In this document: positions 37,707-46,634 of the stretch, in pieces
Position numbering within the stretch: position 1 is the first letter of the stretch
How the letters are laid out: every line of letters starts with the position of its first letter
Source: Candidatus Aminicenantota bacterium
GTDB lineage: Bacteria > Acidobacteriota > Aminicenantia > Aminicenantales > UBA4085
Assembly: GCA_003141555.1 (NCBI GenBank)
Contig: PLMN01000029.1
Span: 1 to 64,000 of the forward strand
Direction: 5' to 3'
Length of the DNA: 64,000 nucleotides
The notes under the pieces: generated by a model
The model's input: the letters and a program-made list of their open reading frames with translations, nothing else
Databases searched by the model: none
What the model was told of the DNA's origin: nothing
Translations under genes and position numbers: made by a program

Positions 37707-38027
37707 ATGAACAAAAAAGCGCGAGTCGAAAAGATCGAAAAGACGTTGCGCGTCGCAGCCCTAAAGCAGGAAGACATCGCCATCGAGCGGGGGTTTAGAG
37801 AGTTTTTCGACTTCTATGGTCTCGTTGGTCCTTATGAGCTTTTTAGTGTTCTTGATCTGTATGAACAAACCGGGCTCGATCTGAATCAACGTGTCCGTCA
37901 GTTTCTAGCTGGAATGAAGAGGGCAGAGAAACCGGAAGACATCGACCGCGTCCGGCGGCTTATTGAACGCTGTAAAGCGAAGATGTCCGAGACTACCGGG
38001 TCAAGTGAAGTAGTCATGAAAAGTTGA
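37707..38027 (+). CDS. Hypothetical island protein
   Basis: The 106-residue protein is rich in charged helices (KKARVEKIEKTLRVAALKQ at the start; EDIDRVRRLIERCKAKM near the end), possibly coiled coil. No family was recognised. A GAGGA site precedes the ATG, and the next gene starts 3 bases after its stop, so the two form a pair. Confidence 0.6.
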   Translation: MNKKARVEKIEKTLRVAALKQEDIAIERGFREFFDFYGLVGPYELFSVLDLYEQTGLDLNQRVRQFLAGMKRAEKPEDIDRVRRLIERCKAKMSETTGSSEVVMKS

Positions 38028-38030
38028 AGG

Positions 38031-38441
38031 ATGGAAAAGCTGAATTCAACAAAGAGGCCATGTCGGGCGACGACGACGGACGGGCCCAGCTGTCAAGCCG
38101 CAGCGCTTCCGGGGTCGGATTATTGTTTCTTCCATGACCCGGAACGGGCCGATGAACGAAGGGAAGCCAAGGCCGCCGGCGGGCGCCATGGCAAGATGAA
38201 GACGCTGGCCGCGGACGCGCCGGCCGTCAGGGTCGAATCCTGTCAGGACGTCGTCCGCCTTATATCGGAGACGATCAATCAGGTCCGCCGGGGCGAACTT
38301 GATCCGCGGGTTGCCAACGCCGTAGGATACCTGGCCAACATCCTGATAAAGGCCGCCGAACAGGGCGATATGGAAAAGAGGATCGAACAGCTCGAGGCCG
38401 CGGTGCAAGCGCAGGCCGACGCAGGCAAGGGGTCGAAATGA
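38031..38441 (+). CDS. Small cysteine/histidine-motif island protein
   Basis: The 136-residue protein has an N-terminal Cys/His signature, CRATTTDGPSCQ followed by GSDYCFFHDPE. This probable zinc knuckle is seen in small proteins of phages and integrative elements. A helical C-terminus includes QLEAAVQAQADAGK. Function unknown. It overlaps a further short frame at 38438. Confidence 0.65.
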   Translation: MEKLNSTKRPCRATTTDGPSCQAAALPGSDYCFFHDPERADERREAKAAGGRHGKMKTLAADAPAVRVESCQDVVRLISETINQVRRGELDPRVANAVGYLANILIKAAEQGDMEKRIEQLEAAVQAQADAGKGSK

Positions 38442-38611
38442 CGCGGCGAACATCGGACCCGGCAAAGATCGGCCGCCCCGCTATCCCTCCTAGCGGGTCC
38501 CGGGTTTCCCCTCTTTTCGCCCCGGGGAAGGTCCGGGCCGCCTATTCCCGCGTATTTTACACGGCGGGTGAGAATATGGCCCCGGTCCGGCGTCTATCCC
38601 ATGAGGCCTAG
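38438..38611 (+). CDS. Possible short coupled ORF (57 codons)
   Basis: A frame starting MTRRTSDPAKIGRPAIPP begins in an ATGA overlap with the preceding gene and ends at TAG 38609-38611. It is basic and proline-rich, with no recognised domain. The overlap is the only support. The remaining bases to 38710 show no gene. Confidence 0.25.
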   Translation: MTRRTSDPAKIGRPAIPPSGSRVSPLFAPGKVRAAYSRVFYTAGENMAPVRRLSHEA

Positions 38612-38710
38612 CAATTCGGGCCTAGCCCGGCCCCGTGATCTAGGAAGGCCCGCCGATCCGCTATTGCCTGTTATTTCAAACGCGGACAGATGTATTCATT
38701 CCGCATAGGG

Positions 38711-39229
38711 CTATATTTTGTCCTTTCCTCTTGGCACACTATAAGTAATCATCAAACTATAATCCATATATTGAAGTTCGATTTTCGTAGACGGAAAATA
38801 CCAGGCGACTACAGATTTATTTACAATTCTATCGCTATTGTCCTTAAATGAAGGTGCGCCATATTTTTCCGTAAAGATCGGTTCTAAATTTTTAAAGCGC
38901 ATTTGAAAAAGTCCATACTGCTTATCCGCCGCATAAATCTGTATCATTTTAAGGGTTTTCGCCGTCTTATCCATAGCAAAATAGACGTTATATTTATCGC
39001 CGTTAATATCGTAATTATTAATTCCTATGGAAGCATATAAATTCAATTGATCCCAATCTTGGGCTTTATCTAAATGGACGGCCTCGCCTTTAAATGCTTT
39101 AAGGATTTCGTCCTCAGTCATGCCCCATTTTGCTTCCCTCCATCCTTGCACGTCCTTTAATTGGCCGAAAGTAGGGAGTGCGCAAATAAGACCGAAAAAA
39201 AGGAAGCAGACAATAATTTTGGTTTTCAT
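38711..39229 (-). CDS. Secreted island protein of unknown function
   Basis: The 172-residue protein has a clear signal peptide (KTKIIVCFLFFGLICALPTFG). A mature part follows with alternating strand pattern, including WREAKWGMTEDEILKAF, a pattern seen in small periplasmic proteins of unknown function. AT-rich. A GGAGGG ribosome-binding site precedes the ATG. Part of the minus-strand cargo group 38711-40597. Confidence 0.7.
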   Translation of the reverse strand: MKTKIIVCFLFFGLICALPTFGQLKDVQGWREAKWGMTEDEILKAFKGEAVHLDKAQDWDQLNLYASIGINNYDINGDKYNVYFAMDKTAKTLKMIQIYAADKQYGLFQMRFKNLEPIFTEKYGAPSFKDNSDRIVNKSVVAWYFPSTKIELQYMDYSLMITYSVPRGKDKI

Positions 39230-39303
39230 GGTTCCCTCCTTTTATCTCAATGATACCATAAAAACATAAGTCCCGAAGGTCGAAAGGTCCATCCCGGACC
39301 CGA

Positions 39304-39495
39304 TCAGCCCGGCGAATTAAACTCCCCGGCCTCTGTTTCATCGAAGCCCCGCCCGCAAGCTAGGCAGCGGTAGACAAGGTAGCCGTCCTCTTCGTCCGGC
39401 TCCCCGTCATCCCCCGGCATAACGCGGACCTTTAGCATACCGTCCTCTAGCCGGATCCGGGAGCTCCCGCAAAAAGGACAGGCTTTAGCTTCCAT
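39304..39495 (-). CDS. Small zinc-ribbon protein, copy 1
   Basis: The 63-residue protein has two CxxC knuckles (CPFCGSSRIRL near the start, RCLACGRGFDE near the end) flanking VRVMPGDDGEPDEEDGYLVY. A close paralogue lies at 45042 in opposite orientation, and the two share long identical nucleotide runs. No DNA-binding or enzymatic partner is evident. Confidence 0.7.
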   Translation of the reverse strand: MEAKACPFCGSSRIRLEDGMLKVRVMPGDDGEPDEEDGYLVYRCLACGRGFDETEAGEFNSPG

Positions 39496-39569
39496 GCTGT
39501 TATTATATCCAAGCCCGGCCCCGGCGGACTCGCGTGTGTCTTTTGCGTTTTTTATGGCGTCGGGAAAAT

Positions 39570-39782
39570 CTATTTAAGAATAATGGTTAAACAATAAACT
39601 ACGCCCGCAACTATGAGTATAGCAATAATAAGGCCGATTATATGAACAGGATCTTTAAAGTCTATTCCGCCCGATGATAATTTTTTCGCTTCTTTTCGAT
39701 TAATGGGCTCCCCGCAATTTGGGCAAGTCGGCGCATTCTCTGAAACATCTTTTCCGCAAGCTCGGCATTTGATTAGGCTCAT
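39570..39782 (-). CDS. Zinc-ribbon membrane protein
   Basis: The 70-residue protein has an N-terminal zinc ribbon (CRACGKDVSENAPTCPNCGEPI) and one C-terminal transmembrane helix (IIGLIIAILIVAGVVYCLTIIL). Such small zinc-ribbon anchors are common and of unknown function. AT-rich, within the island cargo. Confidence 0.75.
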   Translation of the reverse strand: MSLIKCRACGKDVSENAPTCPNCGEPINRKEAKKLSSGGIDFKDPVHIIGLIIAILIVAGVVYCLTIILK

Positions 39783-39835
39783 ATTATCCTCCCCTGATAT
39801 TTGTTGTAGACCCTAAGGACTTATCGAACAGATAT

Positions 39836-40597
39836 TTATTTGACTATACAATCGACGCTATGCGTTTCAAATAAATTGTCATTGCTTAGCATTATTCTAT
39901 TACTTTGTTTATTGTCTATTGAGGCCCAAACTAGCCAATAATAATTTTCTTCTCCATTTATTACTTGACGATGGGCTGACGCAACTAGAGCATATTTGCC
40001 CGGCTTGAGCTTGAGAGAAAATTTGCCATCGGCGTCAGTCTTGGCTGTTTGTATCGGCTGAGGCAATCCATCCATATAAAATGGGGCTTCTTTCATCTTA
40101 TTAGATTTAACTAGTATTTCATCTAATTGGAGTTTTTTAACTTGGGCCATATTTCGCAGTTCATCCAATTTTTTCTTTGCGGCTAAATATCTATTTTCGA
40201 GTTCTTTGGCATTATTTGTTGAACCGGCCCCCTCTACGCCCGCAATAAATACCCGCTCATTTGAATTTTTTTCCCTAAGTCTTTCATTTTCCTCTTTTAC
40301 TGCTTGGGCGGTTTCTTGCTCAAGAGCCCCGATTTCTTTCTTTAGGGTCTCCAATTGTGGCGATATTTTATCAAGCTCTGATGTTGCGATTTTAACCTTT
40401 GATTGAATGATTGGGCTTATATCGGTTTCATTAAAAGCCATTACTTCCACAAGGGCGAGCTTGAACGTCTGGGCACCTTTTGTAACTATGAAAATGTCTC
40501 CGTTCAATTCGGTATCAGCCGTGCCTTTTCCCGTTCCTTTACAGCCGTTTGATATTAGGATTCCTAAGAGGACAATCAATAAATACGTTTTTTTCAT
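39836..40597 (-). CDS. Lipoprotein with coiled coil and carboxypeptidase-regulatory-like domain
   Basis: The 253-residue protein has a lipobox (LISNGC). A long coiled coil at about 70-170 is marked by ELDKISPQLETLKKEIGAL and LENRYLAAKKKLDELRN. A C-terminal beta-sandwich-like segment follows (KTDADGKFSLKLKPGKYALVA), which is typical of carboxypeptidase-regulatory-like repeats. Envelope-associated, function unknown. AT-rich cargo. Confidence 0.75.
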   Translation of the reverse strand: MKKTYLLIVLLGILISNGCKGTGKGTADTELNGDIFIVTKGAQTFKLALVEVMAFNETDISPIIQSKVKIATSELDKISPQLETLKKEIGALEQETAQAVKEENERLREKNSNERVFIAGVEGAGSTNNAKELENRYLAAKKKLDELRNMAQVKKLQLDEILVKSNKMKEAPFYMDGLPQPIQTAKTDADGKFSLKLKPGKYALVASAHRQVINGEENYYWLVWASIDNKQSNRIMLSNDNLFETHSVDCIVK

Positions 40598-40815
40598 CGT
40601 TCCCTCCCTGGAGCCTTTAAGGATAAATCCATTATAGGCGGATATTCGAGCTTGCGCAAAAGGGCATATCTTTTTAGATCCCCCGCGCAGCCTCGAAGGT
40701 CCGCTGTCCGCCTTGTGGGGCCTGTCCTAGCCCATTTTCCAGCCCCGCAGGGCCTCCCAGGGCCTCAATTGTGTTTTATCAAGGGAAAATACCCAAAAAA
40801 ATCGTCTAAAAATAC

Positions 40816-41598
40816 TCATGAGGCCGCGGGTATCTTTTCCGGTTGCCTTTGCCGCATGAGGGCGTGTTTCATCCGATAGCTCTCGCCCTCGAACAGCAGG
40901 ATGTGCCCGTGGTGGGCGAGGCGGTCGATCATCGCCGCGGCCATCTGGTCGTCGGTGAAGATCGATCCCCATTTGGAAAACTCCATATTCGTCGTGATGA
41001 TCAGGCTCCTCCTTTCGTAGCTGTCGGAGATGATCCGGAACAGCAGCTGCGCGCCGTGCTTGTCGATCGGCACGTATCCCCATTCGTCCAAGATCAGAAG
41101 TTCGGCCTTCAAGATCATGGCGAGCGTCTTCTCCAGCGTTCCGCCGGCATAGGCCTCCGAGAGGCGAACGACCAGCTGGGCCGCGGTGAAGAAGCGGGTC
41201 CGGATGCCCTGCTCGCAGGCCAGGACCCCCAGCGCCGTCGCCAGATGCGTTTTCCCCGTCCCGACCGGCCCATAAAGGACCAGGTTCTTCTTGTCCTTGA
41301 TGAACGCGCCCCCGGCCAGATCCGCCCGGGACAGATTCGGCGGCAGCCTCAGGTTCTGATATTCGTAGCCCGCGAGCGTCTTGTAAACCGGGAAGCCCGC
41401 TTCCCGCAGATACCGGGCCTTGCGGACCTCTTCCCGGTTGGCCGCCTCGCTCTTCAGGACGCGCAGCAGGAACTCCTCCTGGGCGGCCGAGCCTTCCTCG
41501 GCGCACAGATGGAGGGCCGTTTGGCTGAAGGCGAGCCGTCGCAACAGCATTGAGATCTCTTCCCGCCGCTGTGTACGATCGACTCGGGGCTTTCTCAT
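40816..41598 (-). CDS. istB: IS21 helper ATPase IstB
   Basis: The 260-residue AAA+ protein has Walker A YGPVGTGKTHLA at about residue 107 and ILDEWGYVPID as Walker B. IITTNMEFSKW acts as sensor I. It forms filaments on target DNA and activates IstA. It overlaps istA by 4 bases. Its C-terminus reaches the left inner repeat. Confidence 0.93.
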   Translation of the reverse strand: MRKPRVDRTQRREEISMLLRRLAFSQTALHLCAEEGSAAQEEFLLRVLKSEAANREEVRKARYLREAGFPVYKTLAGYEYQNLRLPPNLSRADLAGGAFIKDKKNLVLYGPVGTGKTHLATALGVLACEQGIRTRFFTAAQLVVRLSEAYAGGTLEKTLAMILKAELLILDEWGYVPIDKHGAQLLFRIISDSYERRSLIITTNMEFSKWGSIFTDDQMAAAMIDRLAHHGHILLFEGESYRMKHALMRQRQPEKIPAAS

Positions 41599-43055
41599 GA
41601 TGGATCCAAGAGCGTCCGGTCATAGGTTTCCAGGTCCGGGCCCTGCTCGGGGGCCGACATCAGGCCGTCGTAGGCGATCCTCGTCGAGATGGCCTGGAGG
41701 CTGAAGGCATCCACCGTTTGCCGCCGGACCGCCTCCTCGAGAGATTCCAGGGCGACCTCCTGCCCGAACGTCGAGATGCTGTCCGAGAGGGCTGAGAGGA
41801 CCCGGCGCAAGTCCGGCCGGTCCAACGCGTCCAGCGATTCCCGAAGCGTTTCGCTCAACCCGGCCCGAAACGGACTGTTCGCCCAGGCCCGCGGCCGCCG
41901 CAGCAGCGTCTGCAGGCTCGTGGCATAATCGGCCGTATCGGTTCGTCCGTCCCCAAACGACCGACGATGGACGGCGAGCGCGCTTGCATCCGGCCGATAG
42001 ACGACGACCGTATGGGCCCGCAGGCCGACCGTCAGCGTTTTCTCGGCCTGCTCCGGCGCGCTGGAGTACCAGTGCCGGCCGTCCAGGCAGAACTTCCCGT
42101 ACCCGTTGGTCCGGACCTTCTCCAGCCGCTCGACCAGGAACGGCCGCTCCGGAAGCGGACTCAGATGCCGGCGCTCCTCGGCCCATAGCTCGCTGATCGT
42201 TAGGGCCTTTTTGTAATGGGGCCGGTCAAAATCCTTCTCCGCCTTCTCGAGAAGCTCCCGGTTCCAGCTCTCCAAGTCCGCCACCTCGGGCATCGGCACG
42301 AAAAAGTTCCGCCGGACGTAGCCGACCTTGTTCTCGACGTGCCCCTTCTCGTGGCCCGCCTCCGGATTGCAGAAGCTCACCGAGAAGCCGTAATGACACT
42401 TGAACCGCAGGAACAGGTCGTTCAGGCTGATCTTGTCCCGGACCCGCCGCCCCACGCCGCCGGCGTTATCGAAGACGATCCGCCGCGGCACCCCGCCGAT
42501 CCAATGAAACACGTCCGCGAGCCCCTGGCAGACGCACTCGGCCGACTCCCCGCCGAACGACTGGAAAAAACCTCCGTTGCTGTGGGGGAAGCTCAGACAC
42601 AGGTACTTGATCGTCCGCTTCAGGCCGCCCTCGAGAACATCCGCTTCCCCGAAGTCCGCCTGCGCTTCCCCCGCCGGCCAGACAAGCTCCAAGTAGCCCG
42701 GCTCGGCTCCCCGCTCCCGCTTCTTCTCCTTCAGGTACCGCTGGACCAGCGGATAGGAACAACGGTACGCTTCCGGGTACTCGGCCTCGAGCCTCTGATG
42801 GACGCGCTTGGCCGTGTGCCGCTGCTTGAACCGCATCCGCCGGTCTTCGGCCAGCCATTCGTCGATCTTCGGCTTCCAGGGATCCAGCTTCGACGCCGCC
42901 GTCTTCTTGCCCAGGAGGCCGCCGTTGAAGTCTTCGACCTTCATGTACTTGGCCACGGTCTTGCGGTTGAGGCTGAGCCGGCCGGCGATCTCCTGCGGCC
43001 CCAGCCCTTGTCGTTGAAGTTCCTTGATTTCGTCGATTTGATTCATTCGAAGCAT
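41595..43055 (-). CDS. istA: IS21 transposase IstA
   Basis: The 486-residue transposase has an N-terminal HTH (EIKELQRQGLGPQEIAGRL). An RNase-H-like DDE core follows, with Asp in QADFGEADV, Asp in IVFDNAGG and Glu in GHEKGHVENKVGYVRR, all present. A C-terminal beta-barrel region completes it. Full length, with no frameshift, so the element may be active. Confidence 0.93.
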   Translation of the reverse strand: MLRMNQIDEIKELQRQGLGPQEIAGRLSLNRKTVAKYMKVEDFNGGLLGKKTAASKLDPWKPKIDEWLAEDRRMRFKQRHTAKRVHQRLEAEYPEAYRCSYPLVQRYLKEKKRERGAEPGYLELVWPAGEAQADFGEADVLEGGLKRTIKYLCLSFPHSNGGFFQSFGGESAECVCQGLADVFHWIGGVPRRIVFDNAGGVGRRVRDKISLNDLFLRFKCHYGFSVSFCNPEAGHEKGHVENKVGYVRRNFFVPMPEVADLESWNRELLEKAEKDFDRPHYKKALTISELWAEERRHLSPLPERPFLVERLEKVRTNGYGKFCLDGRHWYSSAPEQAEKTLTVGLRAHTVVVYRPDASALAVHRRSFGDGRTDTADYATSLQTLLRRPRAWANSPFRAGLSETLRESLDALDRPDLRRVLSALSDSISTFGQEVALESLEEAVRRQTVDAFSLQAISTRIAYDGLMSAPEQGPDLETYDRTLLDPS

Positions 43056-43214
43056 GTCTCCTCCCTGTAGGATGTTATCCTACAGGGCTTTGCCCCGCGA
43101 TCTTCATGGGTATTTTTGACGATTTTTCTGTCCATCGCCCGTTGATCATTCCGTCCATTTTCCCTATATCACAAAGACTCAATAGCCGCCTTTAGCCTTC
43201 CCCTGGCCGGATTT

Positions 43215-43436
43215 CTATTTCCGCAGCTTTTTCGCCCGCCCCGTCAACAGCTCGAAGAGGCCCGCGGTTATGCCGTTCGCCTTCGGCCCGAGTAAGCTTG
43301 CCGTCAATCCGGCCTGGGGATCTGCGTCAATGGCCAGGACCGCGCGGCCGGCCAGGGCCAAGTCCGCGGCCAGGTTCGCCGCCGTTGTGGTTTTAGTGCA
43401 ACCGCCCTTTTAATTTGCTACTGTATAGATCCTCAA
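43215..43436 (-). pseudogene. parA: Truncated, nonsense-mutated parA partition ATPase
   Basis: From TTG 43436, preceded by AAAGGAG, the frame reads LRIYTVAN, then a TAA stop (43412-43410) where ParA proteins have Gln. It continues KGGCTKTTTAANLAADLALAG and AIDADPQAGLTASLLG. This is the deviant Walker A (KGGxxKT) and Walker A' region of ParA. The frame ends at 43215 after 74 codons, against about 250 in ParA, close to the IS21 right end. No parB is visible. It indicates plasmid-like ancestry of the island. Confidence 0.8.
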
Positions 43437-43634
43437 GGCCGGATTCTCCTTTCATGCCTTCAAGATAGCCGAGGATAATTGCTTTAAAAATGATAGTTTA
43501 CAAGGGGCCGATTTCCGGTCATTCCGACTTTTAGCTTTTTTCCGTTGATTGTTTAGTTTTGATAGGTTACAGAGGGTTCAAGTTGACATAACAGATATTA
43601 TACGCCACGACCCGCACTCTTGGCGTCCCTTCAT

Positions 43635-43991
43635 TTATGCCTCATTCCGGCGGATTCGTGCCAGGTATTCCGTCAGCGTCCGCCTGGGAATTCCCCATGA
43701 TTCCGCCGTCTTGTTGATCCCCCCTTCCGCCAGGTCCGCGAATAGCTTCCCTTGGTCCAGCTTCCGCAACCTTGACCGCTTCGCTGATGACCTGGCCTTG
43801 ATCCCATAGGTCCGAAGTCCCCTCCGGACAGCGTCCTTTGAACATCCCAACGTCGCGGCGACATCCCGGACAGACATCCGATCCCTAACATACAGCTTGA
43901 CCAGATCCGCCTTCGATGGCGCCGGCCCAGCTGGCGGACGTCCCCGCTTCGGCATCTGACCGATGGCTTCCTGATACTTGATCCGGCCCAT
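43635..43991 (-). CDS. Helix-turn-helix DNA-binding protein
   Basis: The 118-residue basic protein has two HTH-like units: KADLVKLYVRDRMSVRDVAATLGCSKDAVRRGL and DLAEGGINKTAESWGIPRRTLTEYL. The first resembles resolvase/homeodomain-like HTHs. It probably binds island DNA. It lies upstream of the parA remnant on the same strand. Confidence 0.65.
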   Translation of the reverse strand: MGRIKYQEAIGQMPKRGRPPAGPAPSKADLVKLYVRDRMSVRDVAATLGCSKDAVRRGLRTYGIKARSSAKRSRLRKLDQGKLFADLAEGGINKTAESWGIPRRTLTEYLARIRRNEA

Positions 43992-44101
43992 AAGAATTAT
44001 TCCCCGGTCAATCGTCCTTCATCATGAGGCTGTATCATCGCCGTCATGGCGTCTTTTCGGCCGGCCAAGCGGCGGGCTGGTCCCGGCCCCTGGCGCCTCA
44101 T

Positions 44102-44836
44102 TCATTTCGCTATGAAAGTCCCCCAAGTTTTTGGCGCTCGTATAAAACTCCCGTTCAAATAAACAATGTTTTTATCGGGGTCATAGCCGTCATATAGCCC
44201 GGCGTTTTCATTTTTAGGGTCATAAACCCAGTCTTCCAGTTTCCCCGATCTTCCGAATGACATGATTAAAAAGTCATCAGCGCCGCCATTCGCCATTCCA
44301 TAAGATTGGCCGGCAATACTCTTTCCGCAAAGGACATGATAAGGTTTTCCCCAAGGGTCAGTTGTAGGGAGGGATTTTACATATAATGGACAAAGAGCCT
44401 TATATATTTCGCCTTCCCGATTAAAATTATCCGCTGGCCCAAAAGAGAATTTCCCATGGTCTGTAATATAATCGGTAAGAGCCATCCCCATCAGCTCAAT
44501 CTCTTTCTGGGCAATCTTCATTTTTTCAGTCGAGTCAAATTGATTTGATACGGTTGCCGTTGGAATCCACCCCCCCAGTTTGTTTTGCACTTCGTCAAGT
44601 TGCCAGCCTTTGTCATACTTCCTTATTTTAGAATTCACTTCGGTCCCATTAATTTGAAATTTAACCAGCATGACGTCATTTGTTTCTTTGGCAATTCCTG
44701 TTATTTCGACTTTGTCTTTTTCTGTAAGATGAAAAGTTGTCTTCACCACTTTAGATGCATTTTCCGAGTCTAATTTAGGACCGCAGTTGACAGTCAAGAA
44801 CAGAACAGCAAGCCCGACAAAGAATTTAGTTTTCAT
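44102..44836 (-). CDS. Lipoprotein with a GspG-like pseudopilin domain
   Basis: The 244-residue protein has a lipobox (LFLTVNC). Its C-terminal half resembles the type II secretion major pseudopilin core, with the diagnostic DPWGKPYHV and a calcium-loop-like end. It lacks the usual N-terminal prepilin helix, so it is a secreted relative, not a pilin. AT-rich cargo, function unknown. Confidence 0.7.
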   Translation of the reverse strand: MKTKFFVGLAVLFLTVNCGPKLDSENASKVVKTTFHLTEKDKVEITGIAKETNDVMLVKFQINGTEVNSKIRKYDKGWQLDEVQNKLGGWIPTATVSNQFDSTEKMKIAQKEIELMGMALTDYITDHGKFSFGPADNFNREGEIYKALCPLYVKSLPTTDPWGKPYHVLCGKSIAGQSYGMANGGADDFLIMSFGRSGKLEDWVYDPKNENAGLYDGYDPDKNIVYLNGSFIRAPKTWGTFIAK

Positions 44837-45041
44837 AATACCTCCTTTGACAGATTATAGAATTCGTTCAAGTCCTGACCTTCGTCCAGGATAATCTGAC
44901 ACGGCGCCGGAAGTTCGATGGCTAATTTTCCTCCCATATAGCTAGTTGCACTAATTCTCAATTGGAAGTGAGATATTGTCAAGTTGAGAACATAGCAGCT
45001 ATGCTAACCTAATGGAGACAGAGTAACATTAGGGTTAGATC

Positions 45042-45248
45042 ATGGACGATAAATTAAGCTGTCCGTTTTGCGGGAGCTTTAATATCCGTCTACGGGAAGG
45101 GCTGCTAAGGGTCCGCATTATGCCGGAAGATGACGGGGAGCCGGACGAAGCGCGGGGCTACCTAGTCTATCGCTGCCTAGCTTGCGGGCGCGGCTTTGAT
45201 GAAATAGAGGCCGAAGGCCCGGCGCCCGGGCTGAGTAGGACGCCTTGA
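45042..45248 (+). CDS. Small zinc-ribbon protein, copy 2
   Basis: The 68-residue paralogue of the 39304 protein is in opposite orientation. It shows the same CPFCGS...RCLACGRGFDE layout and the shared DDGEPDE core. The two copies flank the lipoproteins, IS21 and parA remnant. It is GC-richer than the adjacent lipoprotein genes. Confidence 0.7.
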   Translation: MDDKLSCPFCGSFNIRLREGLLRVRIMPEDDGEPDEARGYLVYRCLACGRGFDEIEAEGPAPGLSRTP

Positions 45249-45296
45249 CTTTTATCCCATAACGGACGTATTCAGGGAACGGCTGAAGAGGGAACA

Positions 45297-45953
45297 ATGA
45301 AACGCATTATTTTTTTCGTTATTTTCGTCTGCGCTTTATTCGGGTCATGCAAAAACTCTACGCCGACAACTCCAACTACGCCGACGGTCACAAAAGTTTA
45401 TCCCAAAATTGATAGTTTCACCGCCTCAAGCGCGGAAATATCTTACAACGGCGCCGTTACGCTGTCCTGGTCAACGCGGGACGCCACGCATATCGTCATC
45501 ACGCCCATCATCGGTGACGTGGCCGCAAGCGGAACGATGCAAATAGTCCTCAAGGAAACGACGGCCTTCATGCTCACCGCTGAAAATAACGACGGGGCCG
45601 TAACTCAACAGATCCAGATAAAAGTAGACTTTCCCGATGAATGTAAAACAATCGCCATAAAGCAATGGATGTTTTATTCGACCTTCGTCCACGTGGAGAC
45701 ATCGCCGAATTATAGCAACCGCGATGTTATTAATGTTGAGATCACGGCAAATATGTTCGATGCAAATAATAAAATTGTCGATTGGGGGAAGGGAACGATT
45801 CCGATTATTCGAGTCGGTGAAACGGGGACAATCAATATATTTTTCGATCACGATTCGGGGTTGAGCTTCAGCAGCTCGACGCTCACCGTTACAAATTGTA
45901 ATGTTGCAACTTCGCAGGTTATGAGACAGGCGAAAGCGAAAAAAATCCGCTGA
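45297..45953 (+). CDS. Secreted lipoprotein with Ig-like domain
   Basis: The 218-residue protein has a lipobox (LFGSC) and a Thr/Pro linker (TPTTPTTPTVTK). A beta-sandwich-like domain follows (SFTASSAEISYNGAVTLSWST, a PKD/Ig-like opening), then a second all-beta part. Envelope-located, ligand unknown. Part of the plus-strand cargo. Confidence 0.7.
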   Translation: MKRIIFFVIFVCALFGSCKNSTPTTPTTPTVTKVYPKIDSFTASSAEISYNGAVTLSWSTRDATHIVITPIIGDVAASGTMQIVLKETTAFMLTAENNDGAVTQQIQIKVDFPDECKTIAIKQWMFYSTFVHVETSPNYSNRDVINVEITANMFDANNKIVDWGKGTIPIIRVGETGTINIFFDHDSGLSFSSSTLTVTNCNVATSQVMRQAKAKKIR

Positions 45954-46256
45954 GGTTGCCGGACGCCTGAAGGACAAAAGCTGGGCGAACTCAAAGCCCG
46001 GGATTCGGCGGGCGGGGACGCGGGGGGGTATATATAGGTCGTTTCCCGGCTAATATAGGCCTACAGAGGCCGTAGGGCGCGATTCTAGGCGGTTCAGCTT
46101 AGGGCTTCCCCCCCGCGTCGGGGCTTTCCGAAATAGATCATCAATTGCTTGAGTATCTCCATTGCAAGTAGTATATTTTTGCTAGGGAGTTGAGCGGTAA
46201 CCCGGATGCCTTTCAGGCAATTATATCGTGTATATCATTCTTCAAAGGGGGGATCA
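45954..46256. other. Non-coding stretch in the island
   Basis: About 300 bases with a G-rich run (46000-46030), a tract around TATATATAGG and an imperfect inverted segment (AGGCCTACAGAGGCC at about 46064). TTGCTT (46145) and TAGTAT (46169), 18 bases apart, may be the promoter of the gene at 46257. No gene was recognised. Confidence 0.4.
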
Positions 46257-46616
46257 ATGAACAAAAATATTTTGATGCTTTCTGTTTTAATCCTTTTTTC
46301 ATTGTCTATTAATCATGATTCCGCTACTATTTCGCCGAATAACCTAGTTGTTCAAATTGAATATACTAAACCAATTTCCAGCGTCCAATCATTGAATGTT
46401 ATCTTCCAATCAAGGCCGAGTGCGCAACTCGCAGAACAAATGGTAAGAGACGCGATAAACATGATGATAAAAAATATTCCTCCTTCTGTAGAAATTCTTG
46501 GTGTTGCTTGGTTTTCAAAAAATGGCACAGAGGAAAGTGAAGAAATGATAGCATTCGCTAATGCCAAAACTTCCATTGTATATAACCCTAAGACCAAACA
46601 ATTTTCATATCTTTAA
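46257..46616 (+). CDS. Small secreted island protein
   Basis: The 119-residue protein has a signal peptide (NKNILMLSVLILFSLSINHDS) and a mature domain with no recognised family. A GGGGGGA site precedes ATG 46257, which is preferred to an upstream in-frame start at 46206. It is followed after 18 bases by another membrane protein gene. Confidence 0.6.
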   Translation: MNKNILMLSVLILFSLSINHDSATISPNNLVVQIEYTKPISSVQSLNVIFQSRPSAQLAEQMVRDAINMMIKNIPPSVEILGVAWFSKNGTEESEEMIAFANAKTSIVYNPKTKQFSYL

Positions 46617-46634
46617 TAAAATGGGGGGAGTGCT

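Larger units (their letters stand above)
40770..43173 (-). mobile_element. IS21-family insertion sequence nested in the island
   Basis: istA and istB are intact and overlap, as usual for this family. The outer ends read TGTGTTTTATCAAGGGAAAAT (left, split by two extra bases relative to the right end) and TGTGATATAGGGAAAAT (right, minus strand). Inner inverted repeats AAAAATCGTC... lie at 40797-40821 and 43104-43127. The roughly 2.4-kb length fits IS21. Target duplication is not certain: CTCAAT occurs on both sides, but 4 bases off at the right. Confidence 0.8.

Noticed and set aside
43573-43604. Promoter from TTGACA and TTATAC near 43580-43600
   Set aside because: The two boxes are only about 9 bases apart, too close for a sigma70-type promoter.
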